Part shown: in pieces, positions 7,054-13,638 of the stretch
How positions within the stretch are numbered: position 1 is the stretch's first letter
Layout of the letters: each line of letters opens with the position of its first letter
Assembly: GCA_002482715.1 (NCBI GenBank)
Contig: DLGN01000105.1
Location: forward strand, 1-13,638
DNA length: 13,638 nt
Reading direction: 5' to 3'
From: Oxalobacteraceae bacterium UBA7693
Lineage (GTDB): Bacteria; Pseudomonadota; Gammaproteobacteria; Burkholderiales; Burkholderiaceae_D
Program-made: the position numbers and the translations under genes
The notes under the pieces: generated by a model
Seen by the model: the letters and a program-made list of their open reading frames with translations, nothing else
Told to the model about the DNA's origin: nothing
Database searches by the model: none

Positions 7054-8002
7054 GATTACGCGCCCACGAGCGCTGATTACTGGCTTGAGAGGATTCACTG
7101 GCGCCTATTTGGCAAGTGAATTGACGGCGCGTGGTTATCAGGTATTTGGTACCGCTTATGGTGATGAACCACTAGGCGCAGGGGTTTATCATGTTGATTT
7201 GTGTGATCGTCAGGCGCTACAAGACGTGGTTGATCGCGTGCAACCAGAGATCGTTGCCCATTTAGCTGCAGTTGCTTTTGTTGGACACAATAATCCCGAT
7301 GATGTTTATCGTATCAACATTATGGGAACTAGAAATCTGTTAGATGCTTTAGCATGTTTGAGTACAGTGCCGAAATCAATTTTGGTCGCAAGTAGTGCAA
7401 ATATTTACGGCAACTCGACCGCAGGTACGATCACCGAACTAGAACAAGCAATGCCTGCTAATGATTACGCGATTAGTAAAATGGCGATGGAGCATGTTGC
7501 CAGATTGTGGATGGGTAAGCTGCCGATCTTCATCACACGCCCGTTTAATTATGTCGGAGTTGGCCAAGCAGAAAATTTCTTGATTCCTAAAATCGTTAGT
7601 CATTTTAAGCGTCGTGCTGCGTTAATCGAATTAGGTAATTTGGATGTCTGGCGTGAATTTTCTGATGTCCGTTCAGTTGCCTATGCCTATGCTGAATTAC
7701 TCAAATTGAATCCACATGGTGAGACGATTAATATTTGCAATGGTAAACCTTATTCATTACGCGAAGTGATTGCGCTCGCCGAATCAATTACCGGACATGT
7801 TATTGAAGTGCGCTCTAATCCCGCTTTTGTTCGGGCCAATGAAGTGCGTACTTTGGCTGGAGATGCGACAAAATTACAAAGCCTGATTGGTGAGTTACCC
7901 GCCTACACTCTACGTGATACTTTGAGCTGGATGTTGACGGCTGCAACGACTACGTCGACAGGGCAAGCACAGCGGGTTGGGGCGGCAGAGGTATTTAATT
8001 GA
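7037..8002 (+). CDS. rmd: GDP-4-keto-6-deoxy-D-mannose reductase (Rmd-like)
   Basis: A NAD(P)-dependent short-chain reductase of 321 residues that most likely reduces the Gmd product at C4 to GDP-D-rhamnose. It shows the GLRGFTGAYL dinucleotide-binding turn near the N-terminus, a SSAN active-site segment at 119-122 and YAISK at 144-148 with the catalytic Tyr and Lys. The conserved RPFNYVGVGQ stretch follows. The preferred ATG at 7037 leaves a short N-terminus before the Rossmann fold; a TTG at 7022 would add five residues. Overlap with gmd and with the next glycosyltransferase shows co-expression. Closely related enzymes yield GDP-6-deoxy-D-talose, and sequence reading alone does not fix the C4 stereochemistry. 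Similarity to fucose synthase is less likely, because that enzyme needs epimerase residues not recognised here. Confidence 0.85.
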   Translation: MGNLTKITRPRALITGLRGFTGAYLASELTARGYQVFGTAYGDEPLGAGVYHVDLCDRQALQDVVDRVQPEIVAHLAAVAFVGHNNPDDVYRINIMGTRNLLDALACLSTVPKSILVASSANIYGNSTAGTITELEQAMPANDYAISKMAMEHVARLWMGKLPIFITRPFNYVGVGQAENFLIPKIVSHFKRRAALIELGNLDVWREFSDVRSVAYAYAELLKLNPHGETINICNGKPYSLREVIALAESITGHVIEVRSNPAFVRANEVRTLAGDATKLQSLIGELPAYTLRDTLSWMLTAATTTSTGQAQRVGAAEVFN

Positions 8003-9222
8003 ATGTGGTGTTATCGATAGATGCGATTCGTCCGCCATTGGCGGGAATTGGTCGTTATGCTTGGGAGTTAGCCAGTCGACTGCCACAGCAACCCGGAATT
8101 GACGTTGTTCGTTATTTGTCAGATGGTCGATGGGTTAGTTTGCCTGATCCCGACATGGAACACGCCGTATCTGAAGAATCTGCGGCTGCTAGCTTTTCTG
8201 CTGAGTCAGCAATGAATTTCAAAGGACGTTTGCGTAAACGTTTAGAACAAATTCCCAATAATGTCCGAAAACGATTTGGGCAAGTCCCTCTCGTTGCGCA
8301 AGCGTATAGTAAGTTGATGCCTTTATTAGCAAGTAAGAGTTTGGCGCGTATGGAAAATGGTATTTTTCATGGTCCCAATTACTTTGTACCAAAGACGCAT
8401 TTGCCTTGCGCTGTCACTATTCATGATTTATCAGTTTATCGCTATCCTCAGTGGCACCCGCGAGCGCGCGTTGAGCGCATGCACATCGCAGTACCGGAAG
8501 CGATTGAGCGAGCTAGCGTTATTTTGGCGATTTCTGAATCTACCCGTATGGATATCCTGGAAAAGTTCAAAATCCCAGCAGAACGAGTGCAAGTAACCTT
8601 GCTTGGTGTTGACCAGGTTTATCATCCGAGATCACCAGAGCAATTGCTTCCGGTATTATCGCGCTTTGGTTTAACGCACAATGCATATAGCTTTTTTGTT
8701 TCTTCGATTGAGCCGCGTAAGAATTTATTGAACTTGCTTGCTGCGTATCGTTGCTTGCCAAATGCTGTTCGTGAAAGATGGCCTTTAGTATTGGCTGGCG
8801 GCGGTGGTTGGCAAAGCGAAGAGATTCATGAAGACATGCAACGCGCAATGCGAGAAGGCTGGCTGAAATATCTTGGCTTTGTAAATCAAAGCGATTTACC
8901 AGCCCTCTATGCTGGTGCGCGTTTATTTACTTATCCGTCTTGGTATGAGGGTTTTGGCTTACCAATTGCCGAAGCAATGGCGAGCGGAGTTCCCGTATTA
9001 ACCGCCAATTGTTCGTCGATGCCAGAAGTCGCAGGTGGCGCAGCGATGTTGGTCGAGCCCGGTGATGTGAATGCGATTCGTGATGGTTTATTGCAGGCGC
9101 TAGAAGACATCTCATGGCGAGAAATAGCAATTCAACGCGGTTTACAACGCGCCCGTGAATTGAGCTGGGATGCTTGTGTGAAGCAAACGGTATCGGCGTA
9201 TTACGCCGCGAGCAGAAAGTGA
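7999..9222 (+). CDS. GT4 glycosyltransferase, WbpY-like position
   Basis: A 407-residue retaining GT-B enzyme, presumed to use GDP-D-rhamnose or GDP-mannose at the cytoplasmic membrane face. The N-terminus (SIDAIRPPLAGIGRYAWEL) has the glycine-rich acceptor loop common to GT4 mannosyl- and rhamnosyltransferases. VTIHDLS and the mid-domain SIEPRKNL are typical. The donor motif EGFGLPIAE is at 317-325. Residues about 75-92 form a strongly basic segment (KGRLRKRLEQIPNNVRKR), which could aid membrane attachment. The start is a TTG at 7999 overlapping the reductase stop by 4 bp, with AGAGG (7987-7991) 7 bp upstream; no in-frame ATG lies nearby. By gene order it corresponds to WbpY of the P. aeruginosa D-rhamnan system, but orthology was not tested. 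Confidence 0.92.
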   Translation: MNVVLSIDAIRPPLAGIGRYAWELASRLPQQPGIDVVRYLSDGRWVSLPDPDMEHAVSEESAAASFSAESAMNFKGRLRKRLEQIPNNVRKRFGQVPLVAQAYSKLMPLLASKSLARMENGIFHGPNYFVPKTHLPCAVTIHDLSVYRYPQWHPRARVERMHIAVPEAIERASVILAISESTRMDILEKFKIPAERVQVTLLGVDQVYHPRSPEQLLPVLSRFGLTHNAYSFFVSSIEPRKNLLNLLAAYRCLPNAVRERWPLVLAGGGGWQSEEIHEDMQRAMREGWLKYLGFVNQSDLPALYAGARLFTYPSWYEGFGLPIAEAMASGVPVLTANCSSMPEVAGGAAMLVEPGDVNAIRDGLLQALEDISWREIAIQRGLQRARELSWDACVKQTVSAYYAASRK

Positions 9223-9229
9223 GATAAGA

Positions 9230-10342
9230 ATGAAAGTGTTGCATTTTTATCGTACTTATTATCCAGATAGTTTTGGTGGCGTAGAGCAGGTTATTCGCCA
9301 ATTGGTGACGGCGACTACTCAACTTGGCGTGAATGCCGAAGTATTGACTTTGACTCGTAACAAACAACAGCTAGATATCGAATTCGAAGGGCATCGTGTA
9401 TATCGCGCACCTTTGAATTTTGAAATTGCATCAACGGGTTTCTCGTGGGCCGCATTGAGCAAATTTAAGCGGTTGGCTGCCCAAGCGGATATTATTCATT
9501 ATCACTTTCCTTGGCCTTTTATGGATTTGGCACACTTTTTGTGTGGCATAAAGAAACCAAGTATTGTTACCTATCACTCTGATATCGTCCGACAAAAGCA
9601 GCTACTTAAAATTTATCAACCGCTGAAAAGAAAGTTTCTGCAGCACGTAGATAGGATCGTTGCGACCTCGCCAAATTACATGGCAAGCAGTGGAATTCTG
9701 AACAGTTTTCGCGACAAAACAGAAGTGATTACCTATGGTCTTGAGCGGAAAATTTATCCGCAATCAGACCTTGGTTTATGCGCTCAATGGCAGGCAAAAT
9801 TACCGGAAAAGTTCTTTTTATTTGTCGGTATGCTTCGTTATTACAAAGGTTTACACGTGTTATTGGAGGCTGCTGCAGGCACCGATATTCCTATTGTGAT
9901 TTTGGGCGATGGCCCAGAGGAGCGGGCATTAAAAGAGCAAGCAAAAATTCTTGGATTAAGGAATGTGCAGTTTTTGGGCGCGTTGCCAGATACTGATAAA
10001 GCCGCATTGTTAATGCTTTGTTATGGCTTGGTGTTTCCCTCGCACTTACGATCCGAAGCTTTTGGAATCACCTTGCTAGAAGCCGCAATGTACGGTAAAC
10101 CAATGATTTCTTGTGAAATTGGTACAGGAACATCATTCGTTAATCTGGATGGCGAGACTGGGCTAGTGGTGCCGCCAAGCGATCCAACGGCATTGCGTCA
10201 AGCTATGCGAACCTTGTTTGATAATCCTGCCCTTGCAGCACAATTTGGACAACAGGCTGAGCAACGTTTTGAGTCTTTGTTTACTGCTCAAGTTATGGCT
10301 CAAAAGTATGTTCAACTGTATCAAGACGTTTTGAGACCTTAG
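9230..10342 (+). CDS. GT4 glycosyltransferase, WbpZ/WbdC-like
   Basis: A 370-residue GT-B enzyme. The N-terminus (FYRTYYPDSFGGVEQ) is the GT4 acceptor loop. YHFPWPF and TYHSDIVRQK follow, and VGMLRYYKGL begins the donor domain. The EX7E motif EAFGITLLE is at 276-284, followed by ISCEIGTGTSFVN, a stretch I associate with WbpZ/WbdC-type enzymes that add the first mannose or rhamnose to the lipid-linked primer. That role is inferred from the family; acceptor specificity is not visible. It starts 7 bp after the previous gene with only a weak ribosome site (ATAAGA), suggesting translational coupling. It is the last gene of the gmd operon and faces wzt across a 113-bp gap containing a hairpin. Confidence 0.92.
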   Translation: MKVLHFYRTYYPDSFGGVEQVIRQLVTATTQLGVNAEVLTLTRNKQQLDIEFEGHRVYRAPLNFEIASTGFSWAALSKFKRLAAQADIIHYHFPWPFMDLAHFLCGIKKPSIVTYHSDIVRQKQLLKIYQPLKRKFLQHVDRIVATSPNYMASSGILNSFRDKTEVITYGLERKIYPQSDLGLCAQWQAKLPEKFFLFVGMLRYYKGLHVLLEAAAGTDIPIVILGDGPEERALKEQAKILGLRNVQFLGALPDTDKAALLMLCYGLVFPSHLRSEAFGITLLEAAMYGKPMISCEIGTGTSFVNLDGETGLVVPPSDPTALRQAMRTLFDNPALAAQFGQQAEQRFESLFTAQVMAQKYVQLYQDVLRP

Positions 10343-10413
10343 ATCAGTTACCGAATTTTGATTATATAGCGATCACTACAATCGACGTATCTCATCAATT
10401 CGCCCAATTGGAA

Positions 10414-10437
10414 GCTTCGTGAAATGATCCACGAAGC
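10414..10437. terminator. Hairpin between convergent operons
   Basis: GCTTCGTG (10414-10421) and CACGAAGC (10430-10437) are perfect inverted repeats with an 8-nt loop. The position between two convergent coding ends suits a bidirectional terminator. Neither side has a clear T-run, so termination could depend on Rho or the hairpin may mainly protect 3' ends. An 8-bp palindrome CCAATTGG sits nearby at 10404-10411. Confidence 0.5.
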
Positions 10438-10455
10438 GATACGCAGAAGTAGTTG

Positions 10456-11718
10456 TTAGTTGTTCGTTTTACTTCCAATGCGTGATACGGCAAATTCTGT
10501 ATCGAGCCAAGTACTGCCGATGAAAGCGGGTTTATTCGCATTCACCACATCAAATACCAACAAGTTATCTTGCCATTCAAAATTTTCATCAAGATGTGAT
10601 TGCCCACGAGTTAAGGCGGTAGTCACCGAATATGAACCCGCACCGAGTGTGCATTTAAATGGCAAGCGATACACCAGATTTTCACCTGACTGTAACTGGT
10701 TTAGGACTAAATCCGTATGCCAAGTATTGCTACCCCAAATAATGCCACCTTGTTTGTCGCGCAGCATAAAACCGAGCACTAACTGCTCAATTGGTGTATT
10801 GACTTTGACTTCGCAAACTAACTCTACCATCTGTCCGACTTGGGCGATGGCAAGCTCTGTACCGCTTTGCTGATCTCGTAGACTAAGTTTCGTTACTTCC
10901 GCGCGTTTGTCGCCTGATGTTGTTTTCAGCCATCCATTTTCATCGCGGTTTTGCAAGATGTTGAGTTGCGCACTTTCTTTTTGCGCAATGAATGCATTGT
11001 AAAAATCGACCACCTCATCTGGACTGCCTTGTTTTAAAATTTGCCCTTTCTCAAGCAAAATAACGTGATCACAGAGCGAACGAACATCGGCCAATCCATG
11101 TGTTACCAGAATGATCGAGGTACCTTGGTCTTTGAATTGTTTGATTCGATCAAAGCTTCGGTGTTGAAAATAACTATCGCCGACTGACAAAATTTCATCA
11201 ACGATTAATACGTCCGGGCGCACTGCGGTCGCAACTGCAAACGCCAATCGTGCCTGCATGCCACTCGAATAAACGCGTAGCGGCTGGTCGAAGAAATCAC
11301 CGATCTCCGCAAACTCCTCAATTCCTGCCATCAAGTTCCCAAGCTCTTGCGCGCTATAGCCTAGTAATCCACCGGCCATATAGGCATTCTGGCGCCCTGT
11401 AAATTCAGGATTGAATCCTAGCCCTAATTCAAGCATCGCACTTATGCGACCCACAAACTGAATGTCTCCAGTGCTGGGTCGGACAGTGCCAGTAATCATT
11501 TTGAGCAAAGTACTTTTGCCAGCACCATTTTGCCCAATAATCGCAATCGCCTGACCAGGCGCAACGGTGAACGAAATATTTTTATTGGCCCAGTATTCCT
11601 GGCTTGCCTTCACTGGAAAACCAGCCCAACTCAACAACCTTGCGAGCAGGCCGCTATACTTAGCGTAGCATTTACCGATGCCGTTTACTTGTAAAACATA
11701 AGGGAGCGATTGGGTCAT
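10456..11718 (-). CDS. wzt: ABC transporter ATPase for O-antigen export
   Basis: The 420-residue nucleotide-binding subunit that powers export of lipid-linked polysaccharide across the inner membrane with Wzm. Walker A GQNGAGKST is at 62-70, the signature YSSGM at 150-154, Walker B LIVDE at 171-175 and the switch His at 207. Residues from about 270 to the end form an extra beta-rich domain. In long Wzt proteins such as those of E. coli O8/O9a this domain binds the modified non-reducing end of the finished chain and couples termination to export. The length matches that class rather than the short capsule type. This implies a chain-capping enzyme; the methyltransferase at 190-1572 is the candidate. 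The start overlaps the wzm stop by 4 bp (ATGA), the usual coupled arrangement. Confidence 0.96.
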   Translation of the reverse strand: MTQSLPYVLQVNGIGKCYAKYSGLLARLLSWAGFPVKASQEYWANKNISFTVAPGQAIAIIGQNGAGKSTLLKMITGTVRPSTGDIQFVGRISAMLELGLGFNPEFTGRQNAYMAGGLLGYSAQELGNLMAGIEEFAEIGDFFDQPLRVYSSGMQARLAFAVATAVRPDVLIVDEILSVGDSYFQHRSFDRIKQFKDQGTSIILVTHGLADVRSLCDHVILLEKGQILKQGSPDEVVDFYNAFIAQKESAQLNILQNRDENGWLKTTSGDKRAEVTKLSLRDQQSGTELAIAQVGQMVELVCEVKVNTPIEQLVLGFMLRDKQGGIIWGSNTWHTDLVLNQLQSGENLVYRLPFKCTLGAGSYSVTTALTRGQSHLDENFEWQDNLLVFDVVNANKPAFIGSTWLDTEFAVSRIGSKTNN

Positions 11719-12509
11719 AGTGCATCCACCAGATCTGGGCTAGCACGGCGGAAAATCCAGAAAGAAAAAATAAAAATACCTGTCGCAATGAGTGCTGGCA
11801 CGAATAGATTTGACCAAGTTGGAAATTTCCCAAATAGCAGTGCATCTTGATAAATTTGGACAATCATTGCCATGGGATTTAATTCTAAAATAGGGGCGAA
11901 TTGTTTTGGCAAAGTCTCTCTTGTGTACACCACAGGAGTTAACCAAAACCACAATTGCAAGACGATCGTAATGACTTGACCCACGTCGCGTGAAAACACA
12001 TTTAGTAAGCCTAGCAAGATACCTAATCCAAATGCGAGCAGCATGATGAGCGCGATCCCGACGATGACACTTAACCAAGCGGCTGTTGGCATATGCCCGA
12101 GAAACAAGAATATGACAAAAATAGAACTCAGTAACAGCAAGTGATTCAGCAGCGCGCTTCCCCCTACGATCAAGGGTAAACACAGACGAGGGAAGGCAAT
12201 CTTTTTTAGCGTATTGGAGTAATCGATAAATACCGTTGTGCATCGAGTCACTATTTCTGCAAACAAACCCCAAGCTGCAGTTCCAGCCATCAGATAAATC
12301 GCATAGGCAGACTTACTTTCGACATGAGGTAATTTGGCAGCAAGTATCTCTGAAAGCACGATCGCAAAAATCGCAGCTTGCGCCAGTGGATTAAGAATCA
12401 TCCACAAGGCACCTAGCTTACTTCGCGCAAAACGGCCAAGAAATTCCGCTTTAATAGAGGATTGAATGAAATGGCGAAAGCGCCAGATCGAGAGTAGAAA
12501 TGCTTTCAA
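11715..12509 (-). CDS. wzm: ABC transporter permease for O-antigen export
   Basis: An inner-membrane subunit of 264 residues, partner of Wzt. It has the ABC-2 polysaccharide-exporter layout: an N-terminal amphipathic segment carrying the conserved RFARSKLGALWMILNP stretch (26-41), then about six hydrophobic segments near 35-55, 69-88, 108-138, 143-169, 178-196 and 234-253. The SRDVGQV loop and LTPVVY are typical of the family. The start is a TTG at 12509: a stop codon lies three codons upstream, and AAGG (12519-12522) sits 9 bp before it. No ATG is available near the expected N-terminus. It follows manC by 27 bp and overlaps wzt by 4 bp, so the three genes form one transcription unit. Confidence 0.95.
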   Translation of the reverse strand: MKAFLLSIWRFRHFIQSSIKAEFLGRFARSKLGALWMILNPLAQAAIFAIVLSEILAAKLPHVESKSAYAIYLMAGTAAWGLFAEIVTRCTTVFIDYSNTLKKIAFPRLCLPLIVGGSALLNHLLLLSSIFVIFLFLGHMPTAAWLSVIVGIALIMLLAFGLGILLGLLNVFSRDVGQVITIVLQLWFWLTPVVYTRETLPKQFAPILELNPMAMIVQIYQDALLFGKFPTWSNLFVPALIATGIFIFSFWIFRRASPDLVDAL

Positions 12510-12536
12510 TTGCGCTTACCTTTTGTCCAGATGTAC

Positions 12537-13638
12537 TCAGGCACCAGTACGACCATAAATATCACCGAATCGAACGATGTCATCTTCACCCAAGTAGGCG
12601 CCTGATTGTACTTCGATTACTTCAAGATCCGTTGTGCCCAGATTTTCGAGGCGATGTTTCACACCAAGCGGGATAAAGGTGGATTCATTGGGATGTAAGG
12701 TCATCACTTCATCTCCACGTGTTACGGTAGCGATTCCAGAAACGATCACCCAATGTTCGGCACGATGGTTGTGTAATTGCATCGATAGGCGGCCACCAGG
12801 TTTAACGACAATCCGTTTCACCTGAAAGTGCTCACCGCTATCAACGGAATCATAATGTCCCCAAGGGCGATAAACTTTTCTATGGTTATCGGTTTGCTTG
12901 TACTGTGCTTCTTTTAATCGTGTAATTACCTGCTTCATGCCTGAAGTATTCGCTTTATTTGTCACCAATACAGCATCAGCGGTTTCAATGACAATTGCGT
13001 CTTCCATTCCAAGGCAGACCAACAAGCGGCTATCTGCCATTGCCAGACAATTTTTTGAATTTTCCAACATGACATCACCACGAGCAAAATTACCCTGGGC
13101 ATCTTTCTCTGAAACTTCCCATACGGCATCCCAAGCCCCGACATCTGACCACCCAACATCTAAAGGTATCACGCAGGCTTGAATACCTAGCTCCGGTGAA
13201 GTATTCAGTTTTTCCATGACTGCATAATCAATCGAATCGGAAGGGCATAGTGAAAAATCTTCTTTGGTGATGCGTACAAAATCGCAGTCTGATTTCGCAT
13301 TGGCAATCGATTGTTGACAGGCGGTGTACATGGTCGGATTAAAGTGCTGAATTGCGCGTAACCAGACACTAGCGCGCATCATAAAAATACCGCTATTCCA
13401 TAAGTATTGGCCGGAATCGACATAAGTCTGCGCAGTTGCCATATCTGGCTTCTCTACAAATCCATCAATCGCATAAATATCATTCTCAGTGATGGCTTGC
13501 CCCATCCTGATATAACCGTAACCAGTTTCAGGTCGGTGTGCTTTAATGCCAAATGTGATGATTGCCCCAAGTTGCGCTTGATTTAATCCAGCTTCAACAG
13601 CTGCCTGAAACGCAATTTTGTCGGCGATGACATGGTCG
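12537..13638 (-). CDS. manC: Mannose-1-phosphate guanylyltransferase / mannose-6-phosphate isomerase (5' end beyond window)
   Basis: The C-terminal 366 or so residues of a type II bifunctional enzyme (ManC/AlgA/WbpW; full length usually about 480) that makes GDP-mannose, the precursor for Gmd. The frame stays open to the right edge. There the sequence reads DHVI, part of the conserved PSDHVI element, so the gene is truncated only by the window; the internal Met at 13505 is not the start. The guanylyltransferase zone contains the GFVEKP motif (bases 13446-13463) and YLWNSGIFMM. The C-terminal cupin isomerase domain contains YRPWGHYDS, VKPGGRLSMQLHNHRAEHW and IPLGVKHRLEN, including metal-binding-type His residues. 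It leads the manC-wzm-wzt unit; its promoter lies outside the window. Confidence 0.96.
   Translation of the reverse strand, partial: DHVIADKIAFQAAVEAGLNQAQLGAIITFGIKAHRPETGYGYIRMGQAITENDIYAIDGFVEKPDMATAQTYVDSGQYLWNSGIFMMRASVWLRAIQHFNPTMYTACQQSIANAKSDCDFVRITKEDFSLCPSDSIDYAVMEKLNTSPELGIQACVIPLDVGWSDVGAWDAVWEVSEKDAQGNFARGDVMLENSKNCLAMADSRLLVCLGMEDAIVIETADAVLVTNKANTSGMKQVITRLKEAQYKQTDNHRKVYRPWGHYDSVDSGEHFQVKRIVVKPGGRLSMQLHNHRAEHWVIVSGIATVTRGDEVMTLHPNESTFIPLGVKHRLENLGTTDLEVIEVQSGAYLGEDDIVRFGDIYGRTGA

Noticed and set aside
8927..9367. A 146-codon open frame on the - strand, antisense to the two GT4 genes
   Set aside because: It lies wholly opposite well-supported genes and its translation has low-complexity, non-protein-like composition; the same holds for the other antisense frames in the window.
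11740..12273. A 177-codon - strand frame inside wzm
   Set aside because: It is a shifted frame of wzm, which has clear membrane segments and family motifs in its own frame.
13505..13505. Met at 13505 as the start of manC
   Set aside because: The frame continues without a stop to the right edge and encodes conserved guanylyltransferase sequence (for example KAHRPETGYGYI), so the gene is simply cut by the window.
1..13638. CRISPR arrays, insertion sequences, tRNA or rRNA genes
   Set aside because: No regularly spaced long repeats, transposase frames, terminal inverted repeats or RNA-gene sequences were recognised.

Overview
The window is a lipopolysaccharide O-antigen (or similar surface glycan) biosynthesis locus from a Gram-negative bacterium of moderate GC content. 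The enzyme sequences, PyrE in particular, look betaproteobacterial (Burkholderiales, perhaps near Oxalobacteraceae such as Undibacterium). That placement rests on pattern recognition, not a search. The gene set closely parallels the ABC-transporter-dependent D-rhamnan (A-band / common polysaccharide antigen) system known from Pseudomonas aeruginosa: gmd, rmd, two GT4 glycosyltransferases, wzt, wzm and a ManC/WbpW-type bifunctional enzyme.

Layout. Left block, + strand: the probable 3' end of an unidentified gene (1-131); a membrane-associated coiled-coil protein with a C-terminal SAM methyltransferase (190-1572); a three-domain GT4-type glycosyltransferase of about 1111 residues (1562-4897), whose start overlaps the methyltransferase stop; and the housekeeping pyrimidine gene pyrE (4972-5637). 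Next is a gene-free stretch of about 380 bp (5638-6015). It holds a promoter-like element and a phased CTGACAT-type repeat array upstream of the second block. Middle block, + strand: gmd (6016-7053), an rmd-like reductase (7037-8002), and two GT4 glycosyltransferases (7999-9222 and 9230-10342), overlapping or separated by 7 bp, clearly one operon. A hairpin at 10414-10437 separates this from the right block on the - strand. Read in transcription order, the right block is manC (cut by the right edge), wzm (12509-11715) and wzt (11718-10456).

How it works together (established for the families, inferred here). ManC makes GDP-mannose. Gmd converts it to GDP-4-keto-6-deoxy-D-mannose, and the reductase gives GDP-D-rhamnose or a C4 epimer. 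The GT4 enzymes assemble a polymer on a lipid carrier. Wzm/Wzt export it across the inner membrane. Wzt has a long C-terminal extension of the type that reads the non-reducing end of the glycan. The methyltransferase, with its membrane segment and coiled coil, is a good candidate to place the terminal mark that Wzt recognises, analogous to WbdD of E. coli O8/O9a. The initiating transferase, O-antigen ligase and phosphomannomutase are not in the window.

Most interesting points: the ruler-like coiled-coil methyltransferase without a kinase; the triple glycosyltransferase whose third domain lacks a normal EX7E motif; the phased repeat array before gmd; and pyrE embedded in the glycan locus. No mobile elements, tRNA/rRNA genes or CRISPR arrays were seen.
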